From: Hippasteria phrygiana
Taxonomy: Eukaryota > Echinodermata > Asteroidea > Valvatida > Goniasteridae
Direction of reading: 5' to 3'
NCBI GenBank assembly: GCA_037893225.1
Contig: JAZGUH010000282.1
Coordinates: 1,240,001 to 1,304,000 of the forward strand
DNA: 64,000 bases
This document shows, piece after piece, positions 1 to 11,140 of this stretch. Position 1 is the first letter of the stretch; each line of letters opens with the position of its first letter. The notes below the pieces were generated by a model. The model was not told where the DNA came from and ran no database searches. It worked only from the letters and a program-made list of their open reading frames with translations. The position numbers and the translations under genes are program-made.

Positions 1-232
1 ATATTTCATGCAATTATGAATGAATAAAGCAAGTCCATACCCCAGGGAATTTGACATGCATGGAGCAATAAATAGACGTTAATATGTACACAGATGTTGG
101 CCGGAAAGAAAATAAACATTGCGAGGTTTGAATTTTCTCCACAAGTTTTAACTCTAAGAAGCCGCCGATGATTGCAACATGTAGCGCCAGATCTAAGCTA
201 TCCATACATGTCAAAATTACTGCATTTGGTTG
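1..232. repeat. Reference monomer (class 1) with landmark map
   Basis: This monomer sets the coordinate system used in the other entries. It is about 37.5% GC by hand count. Landmarks are a short hairpin-like element at 5-20 (ttcat, 6-base loop, atgaa), AATAAA at 23-28 (only when base 24 is A), at 67-72 and at 111-116, one BglII hexamer at 189-194, and ACATGT at 177-182 and 206-211. Five CpGs are nearly invariant, in ccgg, gcgagg, the two of gccgccg, and agcgcc; another in the 75-80 block depends on class. The 5' half varies at 24, 31, 41, 57, 75-79, 83/84, 87, 97 and 105. The 3' half varies at 130, 138, 142, 146/147, 157, 170, 193/194, 202, 217/218, 223, 229 and 232. The gacgtt at 75-80 is diagnostic for class 1. 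Confidence 0.95.
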
Positions 233-433
233 ATATTTCATGCAATTATGAATGAGTAAAGCAAGTCCATACCCCAGGGAATTTGACAGGCATGGAGCAA
301 TAAATAGACAGTAATATGTACACAGATGTTGGCCGGAAAGAAAATAAACATTGCGAGGTTTGAATTTTCTCCACAAGTTTTAACTCTAAGAAGCCGCCGA
401 TGATTGCAACATGTAGCGCCAGATCTAAGCTAT

Positions 434-527
434 CCATACATGTCAAAATTACTGCATTTGGTTGATATTTCATGCAATTATGAATGAGTAAAGCAAGTCC
501 ATACTCCAGGGAATTTGACATGCATGG
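434..527. repeat. Imperfect inverted repeat across the monomer junction (representative copy)
   Basis: The right end of each monomer (positions 202-218, ccatacatgtcaaaatt) is complementary to positions 48-63 of the next monomer (aatttgacatgcatgg). When base 57 is T and 217 is T, 15 of 16 positions pair, with one mismatch (206 with 59) and one bulged A. The arms here are 434-450 and 512-527, with a 61-base loop spanning the monomer junction. The same arms could also pair within one monomer over a longer loop. Class variants change the stem: G at 57 adds a mismatch, A at 217 or 218 shortens the end, and the 231-bp monomers lack one stem base. Whether a cruciform or RNA hairpin forms is unknown. 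Confidence 0.7.
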
Positions 528-2784
528 AGCAATAAATAGACGGTAATATGTACACAGATGTTGGCCGGAAAGAAAATAAAAATTGCGAGGTTTGAATTTT
601 CACCAAAAGATTTAACTCTAAGAAGCCGCCGATGATTGCAACATGTAGCGCCAGATCTAAGCTATCCATACATGTCAAAATTACTGCATTTGGTTGATAT
701 TTCATGCAATTATGAATGAGTAAAGCAAGTCCATACCCCAGGGAATTTGACAGGCATGGAGCAATAAATAAAAGGTAATATGTACACAGATGTTGGCCGG
801 AAAGAAAATAAACATTGCGAGGTTTGAATTTTCTCCACAAGTTTTAACTCTAGGAAGCCGCCGATGATTGCAACATGTAGCGCCAGATCTAAGCTATCCA
901 TACATGTCAAAATTACTGCATTTGGTTGATATTTCATGCAATTATGAATGAGTAAAGCAAGTCCATACCCCAGGGAATTTGACAGGCATGGAGCAATAAA
1001 TAGACGGTAATATGTACACAGATGTTGGCCGGAAAGAAAATAAACATTGCGAGGTTTGAATTTTCTCCACAAGTTTTAACTCTAAGAAGCCGCCGATGAT
1101 TGCAACATGTAGCGCCAGATCTAAGCTATCCATACATGTCAAAATTACTGCATTTGGTTGATATTTCATGCAATTATGAATGAGTAAAGCAAGTCCATAC
1201 CCCAGGGAATTTGACAGGCATGGAGCAATAAATAAAAGGTAATCTGCACACAGATGGTGGCCGGGAAGAAAATAAACATTGCGAGGTTTGAATTTTCTCC
1301 ACAAGTGTTAACTCTAAGAAGCCGCCGATAATTGCAACATGTAGCGCCAGATCTAAGCTATCCATACATGTCAAAATTACTGTATTTGATTGATATTTCA
1401 TGCAATTATGAATGAGTAAAGCAAGTCCATACCCCAGGGAATTTGACATGCATGGAGCAATAAATAGACGGTAACATGTACACAGATGTTGGCCGGAAAG
1501 AAAATAAACATTGCGAGGTTTGAATTTTCTCCACAAGTTTAAACTCTAGGAAGCCGCCGATGATTGCAACATGTAGCGCCAGATCTAAGCTATCCATACA
1601 TGTCAAAAATACTGAATTTGGTTGATATTTCATGCAATTATGAATGAGTAAAGCAAGTCCATACCCCAGGGAATTTGACAGGCATGGAGCAATAAATAAA
1701 AGGTAATATGCACACAGATGGTGGCCGGAAAGAAAATAAACATTGCGAGGTTTAAATTTTCTCCACAAGTGTTAACTCTAAGAAGCCGCCGATAATTGCA
1801 ACATGTAGCGCCAGATCTAAGCTATACATACATGTCAAAATTACTGTATTTGGTTGATATTTCATGCAATTATGAATGAGTAAAGCAAGTCCATACCCCA
1901 GGGAATTTGACAGGCATGGAGCAATAAATAGACGGTAATATGTACACAGATGTTGGCCGGAAAGAAAATAAACATTGCGAGGTTTGAATTTTCTCCACAA
2001 GTTTTAACTCTAAGAAGCCGCCGATGATTGCAACATGTAGCGCCAGATCTAAGCTATCCATACATGTCAAAATTACTGCATTTGGTTGATATTTCATGCA
2101 ATTATGAATGAGTAAAGCAAGTCCATACTCCAGGGAATTTGACATGCATGGAGCAATAAATAGACGGTAATATGTACACAGATGTTGGCCGGAAAGAAAA
2201 TAAACATTGCGAGGTTTGAATTTTCACCAAAAGATTTAACTCTAAGAAGCCGCCGATGATTGCAACATGTAGCGCCAGATCTAAGCTATCCATACATGTC
2301 AAAATTACTGTATTTGGTTGATATTTCATGCAATTATGAATGAGTAAAGCAAGTCCATACCCCAGGGAATTTGACAGGCATGGAGCAATAAATAAAAGAT
2401 AATATGTACACAGATGTTGGCCGGAAAGAAAATAAACATTGCGAGGTTTGAATTTTCTCCACAAGTTTTAACTCTAGGAAGCCGCCGATGATTGCAACAT
2501 GTAGCGCCAGATCTAAGCTATCCATACATGTCAAAATTACTGCATTTGGTTGATATTTCATGCAATTATGAATGAGTAAAGCAAGTCCATACCCCAGGGA
2601 ATTTGACAGGCATGGAGCAATAAATAAAAGGTAATATGTACACAGATGTTGGCCGGAAAGAAAATAAACATTGCGAGGTTTGAATTTTCTCCACAAGTTT
2701 TAACTCTAAGAAGCCGCCGATGATTGCAACATGTAGCGCCAGATCTAAGCTATCCATACATGTCAAAATTACTGCATTTGGTTG

Positions 2785-3018
2785 ATATTTCATGCAATTA
2801 TGAATGAGTAAAGCAAGTCCATACCCCAGGGAATTTGACAGGCATGGAGCAATAAATAAAAGGTAATATGCACAAACAGATGGTGGCCGGAAAGAAAATA
2901 AACATTGCGAGGTTTGAATTTTCTCCACAAGTGTTAACTCTAAGAAGCCGCCGATAATTGCAACATGTAGCGCCAGATCTAAGCTATCCATACATGTCAA
3001 AATTACTGTATTTGGTTG
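2785..3018. repeat. 234-bp monomer 13 (AA insertion)
   Basis: This is the first of nine monomers with two extra A in the cacacaga motif after monomer position 89, giving cacaaacaga. It is otherwise class 14-like (G57, aaaagg, C87, G97, G147, A170, T223). Since 234 is divisible by three while 232 is not, this monomer keeps reading frame and produces a longer spurious open frame on the minus strand. Confidence 0.92.
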
Positions 3019-5106
3019 ATATTTCATGCAATTATGAATGAGTAAAGCAAGTCCATACCCCAGGGAATTTGACAGGCATGGAGCAATAAATAAAAGGTAA
3101 TATGCACACAGATGGTGGCCGGAAAGAAAATAAACATTGCGAGGTTTGAATTTTCTCCACAAGTGTTAACTCTAAGAAGCCGCCGATAATTGCAACATGT
3201 AGCGCCAGATCTAAGCTATCCATACATGTCAAAATTACTGTATTTGGTTGATATTTCATGCAATTATGAATGAGTAAAGCAAGTCCATACCCCAGGGAAT
3301 TTGACAGGCATGGAGCAATAAATAAAAGGTAATCTGCACACAGATGGTGGCCGGGAAGAAAATAAACATTGCGAGGTTTGAATTTTCTCCACAAGTGTTA
3401 ACTCTAAGAAGCCGCCGATAATTGCAACATGTAGCGCCAGATCTAAGCTATCCATACATGTCAAAAATACTGCATTTGGTTGATATTTCATGCAATTATG
3501 AATGAATAAAGCAAGTCCATACCCCAGGGAATTTGACATGCATGGAGCAATAAATAGACGGTAATATGTACACAGATGTTGGCCGGAAAGAAAATAAACA
3601 TTGCGAGGTTTGAATTTTCTCCACAAGTTTTAACTCTAGGAAGCCGCCGATGATTGCAACATGTAGCGCCAGATCTAAGCTATCCATACATGTCAAAAAT
3701 ACTGCATTTGGTTGATATTTCATGCAATTATGAATGAATAAAGCAAGTCCATACCCCAGGGAATTTGACATGCATGGAGCAATAAATAGACGGTAATATG
3801 TACACAGATGTTGGCCGGAAAGAAAATAAACATTGCGAGGTTTGAATTTTCTCCACAAGTTTTAACTCTAAGAAGCCGCCGATAATTGCAACATGTAGCG
3901 CCAGATCTAAGCTATCCATACATGTCAAAAATACTGCATTTGGTTGATATTTCATGCAATTATGAATGAATAAAGCAAGTCCATACCCCAGGGAATTTGA
4001 CAGGCATGGAGCAATAAATAAAAGGTAATATGTACACAGATGTTGGCCGGAAAGAAAATAAACATTGCGAGGTTTGAATTTTCTCCACAAGTTTTAACTC
4101 TAGGAAGCCGCCGATGATTGCAACATGTAGCGCCAGATCTAAGCTATCCATACATGTCAAAATTACTGCATTTGGTTGATATTTCATGCAATTATGAATG
4201 AGTAAAGCAAGTCCATACCCCAGGGAATTTGACAGGCATGGAGCAATAAATAGACGTCAATATGTACACAGATGTTGGCCGGAAAGAAAATAAACATTGC
4301 GAGGTTTGAATTTTCTCCACAAGTTTTAACTCTAAGAAGCCGCCGATGATTGCAACATGTAGCGCCAGATCTAAGCTATCCATACATGTCAAAATTACTG
4401 CATTTGGTTGATATTTCATGCAATTATGAATGAGTAAAGCAAGTCCATACCCCAGGGAATTTGACAGGCATGGAGCAATAAATAGACAGTAATATGTACA
4501 CAGATGTTGGCCGGAAAGAAAATAAACATTGCGAGGTTTGAATTTTCTCCACAAGTTTTAACTCTAAGAAGCCGCCGATGATTGCAACATGTAGCGCCAG
4601 ATCTAAGCTATCCATACATGTCAAAATTACTGCATTTGGTTGATATTTCATGCAATTATGAATGAGTAAAGCAAGTCCATACTCCAGGGAATTTGACATG
4701 CATGGAGCAATAAATAGACGGTAATATGTACACAGATGTTGGCCGGAAAGAAAATTAAAATTGCGAGGTTTGAATTTTCACCAAAAGATTTAACTCTAAG
4801 AAGCCGCCGATGATTGCAACATGTAGCGCCAGATCTAAGCTATCCATACATGTCAAAATTACTGCATTTGGTTGATATTTCATGCAATTATGAATGAGTA
4901 AAGCAAGTCCATACCCCAGGGAATTTGACAGGCATGGAGCAATAAATAAAAGGTAATATGTACACAGATGTTGGCCGGAAAGAAAATAAACATTGCGAGG
5001 TTTGAATTTTCTCCACAAGTTTTAACTCTAGGAAGCCGCCGATGATTGCAACATGTAGCGCCAGATCTAAGCTATCCATACATGTCAAAATTACTGCATT
5101 TGGTTG

Positions 5107-6034
5107 ATATTTCATGCAATTATGAATGAGTAAAGCAAGTCCATACCCCAGGGAATTTGACAGGCATGGAGCAATAAATAGACGGTAATATGTACACAGA
5201 TGTTGGCCGGAAAGAAAATAAACATTGCGAGGTTTGAATTTTCTCCACAAGTTTTAACTCTAAGAAGCCGCCGATGATTGCAACATGTAGCGCCAGATCT
5301 AAGCTATCCATACATGTCAAAATTACTGCATTTGGTTGATATTTCATGCAATTATGAATGAGTAAAGCAAGTCCATACCCCAGGGAATTTGACAGGCATG
5401 GAGCAATAAATAAAAGGTAATCTGCACACAGATGGTGGCCGGGAAGAAAATAAACATTGCGAGGTTTGAATTTTCTCCACAAGTGTTAACTCTAAGAAGC
5501 CGCCGATAATTGCAACATGTAGCGCCAGATTTAAGCTATCCATACATGTCAAAATTACTGTATTTGATTGATATTTCATGCAATTATGAATGAGTAAAGC
5601 GAGTCCATACCCCAGGGAATTTGACATGCATGGAGCAATAAATAGACGGTAACATGTACACAGATGTTGGCCGGAAAGAAAATAAACATTGCGAGGTTTG
5701 AATTTTCTCCACAAGTTTAAACTCTAGGAAGCCGCCGATGATTGCAACATGTAGCGCCAGATCTAAGCTATCCATACATGTCAAAAATACTGAATTTGGT
5801 TGATATTTCATGCAATTATGAATGAGTAAAGCAAGTCCATACCCCAGGGAATTTGACAGGCATGGAGCAATAAATAAAAGGTAATATGCACACAGATGGT
5901 GGCCGGAAAGAAAATAAACATTGCGAGGTTTAAATTTTCTCCACAAGTGTTAACTCTAAGAAGCCGCCGATAATTGCAACATGTAGCGCCAGATCTAAGC
6001 TATACATACATGTCAAAATTACTGCATTTGGTTG
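5107..6034. repeat. 4-monomer tandem duplication, left copy (classes 5-8)
   Basis: Monomers 23-26 are followed immediately by near-identical monomers 27-30. The pair share a private change in class 6, T at position 193 (agattt, which removes the BglII site), absent from monomer 6 and monomer 42, so the duplication happened after that mutation. The last monomer of this copy has A202 like class 8 but C223 like class 4, the class that normally precedes class 5. That places the crossover between positions 202 and 223. Confidence 0.85.
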
Positions 6035-6962
6035 ATATTTCATGCAATTATGAATGAGTAAAGCAAGTCCATACCCCAGGGAATTTGACAGGCATGGAGC
6101 AATAAATAGACGGTAATATGTACACAGATGTTGGCCGGAAAGAAAATAAACATTGCGAGGTTTGAATTTTCTCCACAAGTTTTAACTCTAAGAAGCCGCC
6201 GATGATTGCAACATGTAGCGCCAGATCTAAGCTATCCATACATGTCAAAATTACTGCATTTGGTTGATATTTCATGCAATTATGAATGAGTAAAGCAAGT
6301 CCATACCCCAGGGAATTTGACAGGCATGGAGCAATAAATAAAAGGTAATCTGCACACAGATGGTGGCCGGGAAGAAAATAAACATTGCGAGGTTTGAATT
6401 TTCTCCACAAGTGTTAACTCTAAGAAGCCGCCGATAATTGCAACATGTAGCGCCAGATTTAAGCTATCCATACATGTCAAAATTACTGTATTTGATTGAT
6501 ATTTCATGCAATTATGAATGAGTAAAGCGAGTCCATACCCCAGGGAATTTGACATGCATGGAGCAATAAATAGACGGTAACATGTACACAGATGTTGGCC
6601 GGAAAGAAAATAAACATTGCGAGGTTTGAATTTTCTCCACAAGTTTAAACTCTAGGAAGCCGCCGATGATTGCAACATGTAGCGCCAGATCTAAGCTATC
6701 CATACATGTCAAAAATACTGAATTTGGTTGATATTTCATGCAATTATGAATGAGTAAAGCAAGTCCATACCCCAGGGAATTTGACAGGCATGGAGCAATA
6801 AATAAAAGGTAATATGCACACAGATGGTGGCCGGAAAGAAAATAAACATTGCGAGGTTTAAATTTTCTCCACAAGTGTTAACTCTAAGAAGCCGCCGATA
6901 ATTGCAACATGTAGCGCCAGATCTAAGCTATACATACATGTCAAAATTACTGTATTTGGTTG
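6035..6962. repeat. 4-monomer tandem duplication, right copy (classes 5-8)
   Basis: Monomers 27-30 repeat 23-26 over 928 bp. The clear difference I see is at the end of the last monomer, where this copy keeps the standard class 8 end (A202 and T223). The duplicated agattt marker is at about 6460. Class 9 follows normally at 6963, so the right boundary rejoins the parental order. Confidence 0.85.
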
Positions 6963-7890
6963 ATATTTCATGCAATTATGAATGAGTAAAGCAAGTCCAT
7001 ACCCCAGGGAATTTGACAGGCATGGAGCAATAAATAGACGGTAATATGTACACAGATGTTGGCCGGAAAGAAAATAAACATTGCGAGGTTTGAATTTTCT
7101 CCACAAGTTTTAACTCTAAGAAGCCGCCGATGATTGCAACATGTAGCGCCAGATCTAAGCTATCCATACATGTCAAAATTACTGCATTTGGTTGATATTT
7201 CATGCAATTATGAATGAGTAAAGCAAGTCCATACTCCAGGGAATTTGACATGCATGGAGCAATAAATAGACGGTAATATGTACACAGATGTTGGCCGGAA
7301 AGAAAATAAACATTGCGAGGTTTGAATTTTCACCAAAAGATTTAACTCTAAGAAGCCGCCGATGATTGCAACATGTAGCGCCAGATCTAAGCTATCCATA
7401 CATGTCAAAATTACTGTATTTGGTTGATATTTCATGCAATTATGAATGAGTAAAGCAAGTCCATACCCCAGGGAATTTGACAGGCATGGAGCAATAAATA
7501 AAAGATAATATGTACACAGATGTTGGCCGGAAAGAAAATAAACATTGCGAGGTTTGAATTTTCTCCACAAGTTTTAACTCTAGGAAGCCGCCGATGATTG
7601 CAACATGTAGCGCCAGATCTAAGCTATCCATACATGTCAAAATTACTGCATTTGGTTGATATTTCATGCAATTATGAATGAGTAAAGCAAGTCCATACCC
7701 CAGGGAATTTGACAGGCATGGAGCAATAAATAGACGGTAATATGTACACAGATGTTGGCCGGAAAGAAAATAAACATTGCGAGGTTTGAATTTTCTCCAC
7801 AAGTTTTAACTCTAAGAAGCCGCCGATGATTGCAACATGTAGCGCCAGATCTAAGCTATCCATACATGTCAAAATTACTGCATTTGGTTG

Positions 7891-8124
7891 ATATTTCATG
7901 CAATTATGAATGAGTAAAGCAAGTCCATACCCCAGGGAATTTGACAGGCATGGAGCAATAAATAAAAGGTAATATGCACAAACAGATGGTGGCCGGAAAG
8001 AAAATAAACATTGCGAGGTTTGAATTTTCTCCACAAGTGTTAACTCTAAGAAGCCGCCGATAATTGCAACATGTAGCGCCAGATCTAAGCTATCCATACA
8101 TGTCAAAATTACTGTATTTGGTTG
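7891..8124. repeat. 234-bp monomer 35 (class 13)
   Basis: It carries the same AA insertion as monomer 13, at about 7979-7983, and sits at the same place in the second HOR copy between classes 12 and 14. The shared position shows that the insertion predates the HOR duplication. Confidence 0.92.
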
Positions 8125-9284
8125 ATATTTCATGCAATTATGAATGAGTAAAGCAAGTCCATACCCCAGGGAATTTGACAGGCATGGAGCAATAAATAAA
8201 AGGTAATATGCACACAGATGGTGGCCGGAAAGAAAATAAACATTGCGAGGTTTGAATTTTCTCCACAAGTGTTAACTCTAAGAAGCCGCCGATAATTGCA
8301 ACATGTAGCGCCAGATCTAAGCTATCCATACATGTCAAAATTACTGTATTTGGTTGATATTTCATGCAATTATGAATGAGTAAAGCAAGTCCATACCCCA
8401 GGGAATTTGACAGGCATGGAGCAATAAATAAAAGGTAATCTGCACACAGATGGTGGCCGGGAAGAAAATAAACATTGCGAGGTTTGAATTTTCTCCACAA
8501 GTGTTAACTCTAAGAAGCCGCCGATAATTGCAACATGTAGCGCCAGATCTAAGCTATCCATACATGTCAAAAATACTGCATTTGGTTGATATTTCATGCA
8601 ATTATGAATGAATAAAGCAAGTCCATACCCCAGGGAATTTGACATGCATAGAGCAATAAATAGACGGTAATATGTACACAGATGTTGGCCGGAAAGAAAA
8701 TAAACATTGCGAGGTTTGAATTTTCTCCACAAGTTTTAACTCTAGGAAGCCGCCGATGATTGCAACATGTAGCGCCAGATCTAAGCTATCCATACATGTC
8801 AAAAATACTGCATTTGGTTGATATTTCATGCAATTATGAATGAATAAAGCAAGTCCATACCCCAGGGAATTTGACATGCATGGAGCAATAAATAGACGGT
8901 AATATGTACACAGATGTTGGCCGGAAAGAAAATAAACATTGCGAGGTTTGAATTTTCTCCACAAGTTTTAACTCTAAGAAGCCGCCGATAATTGCAACAT
9001 GTAGCGCCAGATCTAAGCTATCCATACATGTCAAAAATACTGCATTTGGTTGATATTTCATGCAATTATGAATGAATAAAGCAAGTCCATACCCCAGGGA
9101 ATTTGACAGGCATGGAGCAATAAATAAAAGGTAATATGTACACAGATGTTGGCCGGAAAGAAAATAAACATTGCGAGGTTTGAATTTTCTCCACAAGTTT
9201 TAACTCTAGGAAGCCGCCGATGATTGCAACATGTAGCGCCAGATCTAAGCTATCCATACATGTCAAAATTACTGCATTTGGTTG

Positions 9285-11140
9285 ATATTTCATGCAATTA
9301 TGAATGAGTAAAGCAAGTCCATACCCCAGGGAATTTGACAGGCATGGAGCAATAAATAGACGGTAATATGTACACAGATGTTGGCCGGAAAGAAAATAAA
9401 CATTGCGAGGTTTGAATTTTCTCCACAAGTTTTAACTCTAAGAAGCCGCCGATGATTGCAACATGTAGCGCCAGATCTAAGCTATCCATACATGTCAAAA
9501 TTACTGCATTTGGTTGATATTTCATGCAATTATGAATGAGTAAAGCAAGTCCATACCACAGGGAATTTGACAGGCATGGAGCAATAAATAAAAGGTAATC
9601 TGCACACAGATGGTGGCCGGGAAGAAAATAAACATTGCGAGGTTTGAATTTTCTCCACAAGTGTTAACTCTAAGAAGCCGCCGATAATTGCAACATGTAG
9701 CGCCAGATCTAAGCTATCCATACATGTCAAAATTACTGTATTTGATTGATATTTCATGCAATTATGAATGAGTAAAGCGAGTCCATACCCCAGGGAATTT
9801 GACATGCATGGAGCAATAAATAGACGGTAACATGTACACAGATGTTGGCCGGAAAGAAAATAAACATTGCGAGGTTTGAATTTTCTCCACAAGTTTTAAC
9901 TCTAGGAAGCCGCCGATGATTGCAACATGTAGCGCCAGATCTAAGCTATCCATACATGTCAAAAATACTGAATTTGGTTGATATTTCATGCAATTATGAA
10001 TGAGTAAAGCAAGTCCATACCCCAGGGAATTTGACAGGCATGGAGCAATAAATAAAAGGTAATATGCACACAGATGGTGGCCGGAAAGAAAATAAACATT
10101 GCGAGGTTTGAATTTTCTCCACAAGTGTTAACTCTAAGAAGCCGCCGATAATTGCAACATGTAGCGCCAGATCTAAGCTATCCATACATGTCAAAATTAC
10201 TGTATTTGGTTGATATTTCATGCAATTATGAATGAGTAAAGCAAGTCCATACCCCAGGGAATTTGACAGGCATGGAGCAATAAATAAAAGGTAATCTGCA
10301 CACAGATGGTGGCCGGGAAGAAAATAAACATTGCGAGGTTTGAATTTTCTCCACAAGTGTTAACTCTAAGAAGCCGCCGATAATTGCAACATGTAGCGCC
10401 AGATCTAAGCTATCCATACATGTCAAAAATACTGCATTTGGTTGATATTTCATGCAATTATGAATGAATAAAGCAAGTCCATACCCCAGGGAATTTGACA
10501 TGCATAGAGCAATAAATAGACGGTAATATGTACACAGATGTTGGCCGGAAAGAAAATAAACATTGCGAGGTTTGAATTTTCTCCACAAGTTTTAACTCTA
10601 GGAAGCCGCCGATGATTGCAACATGTAGCGCCAGATCTAAGCTATCCATACATGTCAAAAATACTGCATTTGGTTGATATTTCATGCAATTATGAATGAA
10701 TAAAGCAAGTCCATACCCCAGGGAATTTGACAGGCATGGAGCAATAAATAGACGGTAATATGTACACAGATGTTGGCCGGAAAGAAAATAAACATTGCGA
10801 GGTTTGAATTTTCTCCACAAGTTTTAACTCTAAGAAGCCGCCGATAATTGCAACATGTAGCGCCAGATCTAAGCTATCCATACATGTCAAAAATACTGCA
10901 TTTGGTTGATATTTCATGCAATTATGAATGAATAAAGCAAGTCCATACCCCAGGGAATTTGACAGGCATGGAGCAATAAATAAAAGGTAATATGTACACA
11001 GATGTTGGCCGGAAAGAAAATAAACATTGCGAGGTTTGAATTTTCTCCACAAGTTTTAACTCTAGGAAGCCGCCGATGATTGCAACATGTAGCGCCAGAT
11101 CTAAGCTATCCATACATGTCAAAATTACTGCATTTGGTTG
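9285..11140. repeat. 8-monomer HOR derivative (5, 6, 7, 14, 15, 16, 17, 18)
   Basis: Monomers 41-48 lack classes 8-13 of the parental order, as expected from a deletion between a class 7/8 region and class 14. The class 15 monomer (45) carries the same catagagc change in the 5' half as monomers 38 and 46 in this neighbourhood. Monomer 42 has taccaca in place of tacccca. Monomer 47 is a class 17 type with G57 instead of T57. The unit restarts with class 5 at 11141. Confidence 0.75.

Larger units (their letters stand above)
1..4178. repeat. 18-monomer HOR, first copy (classes 1-18)
   Basis: Monomers 1-18 define classes 1 to 18. 5' halves: class 1 has A24, T57 and gacgtt; 2 has gacagt; 3 and 10 have T41 with T57; 4, 11, 12 and 18 have aaaagg (aaaaga in 11 here) with T87 and T97; 5 and 9 have gacggt with G57; 6 and 15 have C84, C87, G97 and G105; 7 has gacggt with C83; 8, 13 and 14 have aaaagg with C87 and G97; 16 and 17 have A24, T57 and gacggt. 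3' halves: 3 and 10 carry A138, A142 and A146; 6, 8, 13, 14 and 15 carry G147 and A170; 7 has A223. Monomer 13 is 234 bp. The unit ends where a class 1-like monomer restarts at 4179. Confidence 0.85.
4179..9284. repeat. Second copy of the 18-class HOR, expanded to 22 monomers
   Basis: Monomers 19-40 run 1', 2, 3, 4, 5, 6, 7, 8, then 5, 6, 7, 8 again, then 9 to 18. The order matches the first unit except for the 4-monomer duplication. Monomer 19 differs from class 1: it has G24 and G57, and gacgtc (an AatII hexamer) instead of gacgtt. Monomer 21 has a T replacing an A near 4755. Class 7 copies here carry G31, as do most later copies, whereas monomer 7 has A31. The 234-bp class 13 monomer is retained at 7891. 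Confidence 0.85.

Noticed and set aside
48..80. TTGACA in every monomer as a bacterial-type -35 box
   Set aside because: No TATAAT-like hexamer lies 16-18 bases downstream, there is no gene to drive, and the array is of eukaryotic type.
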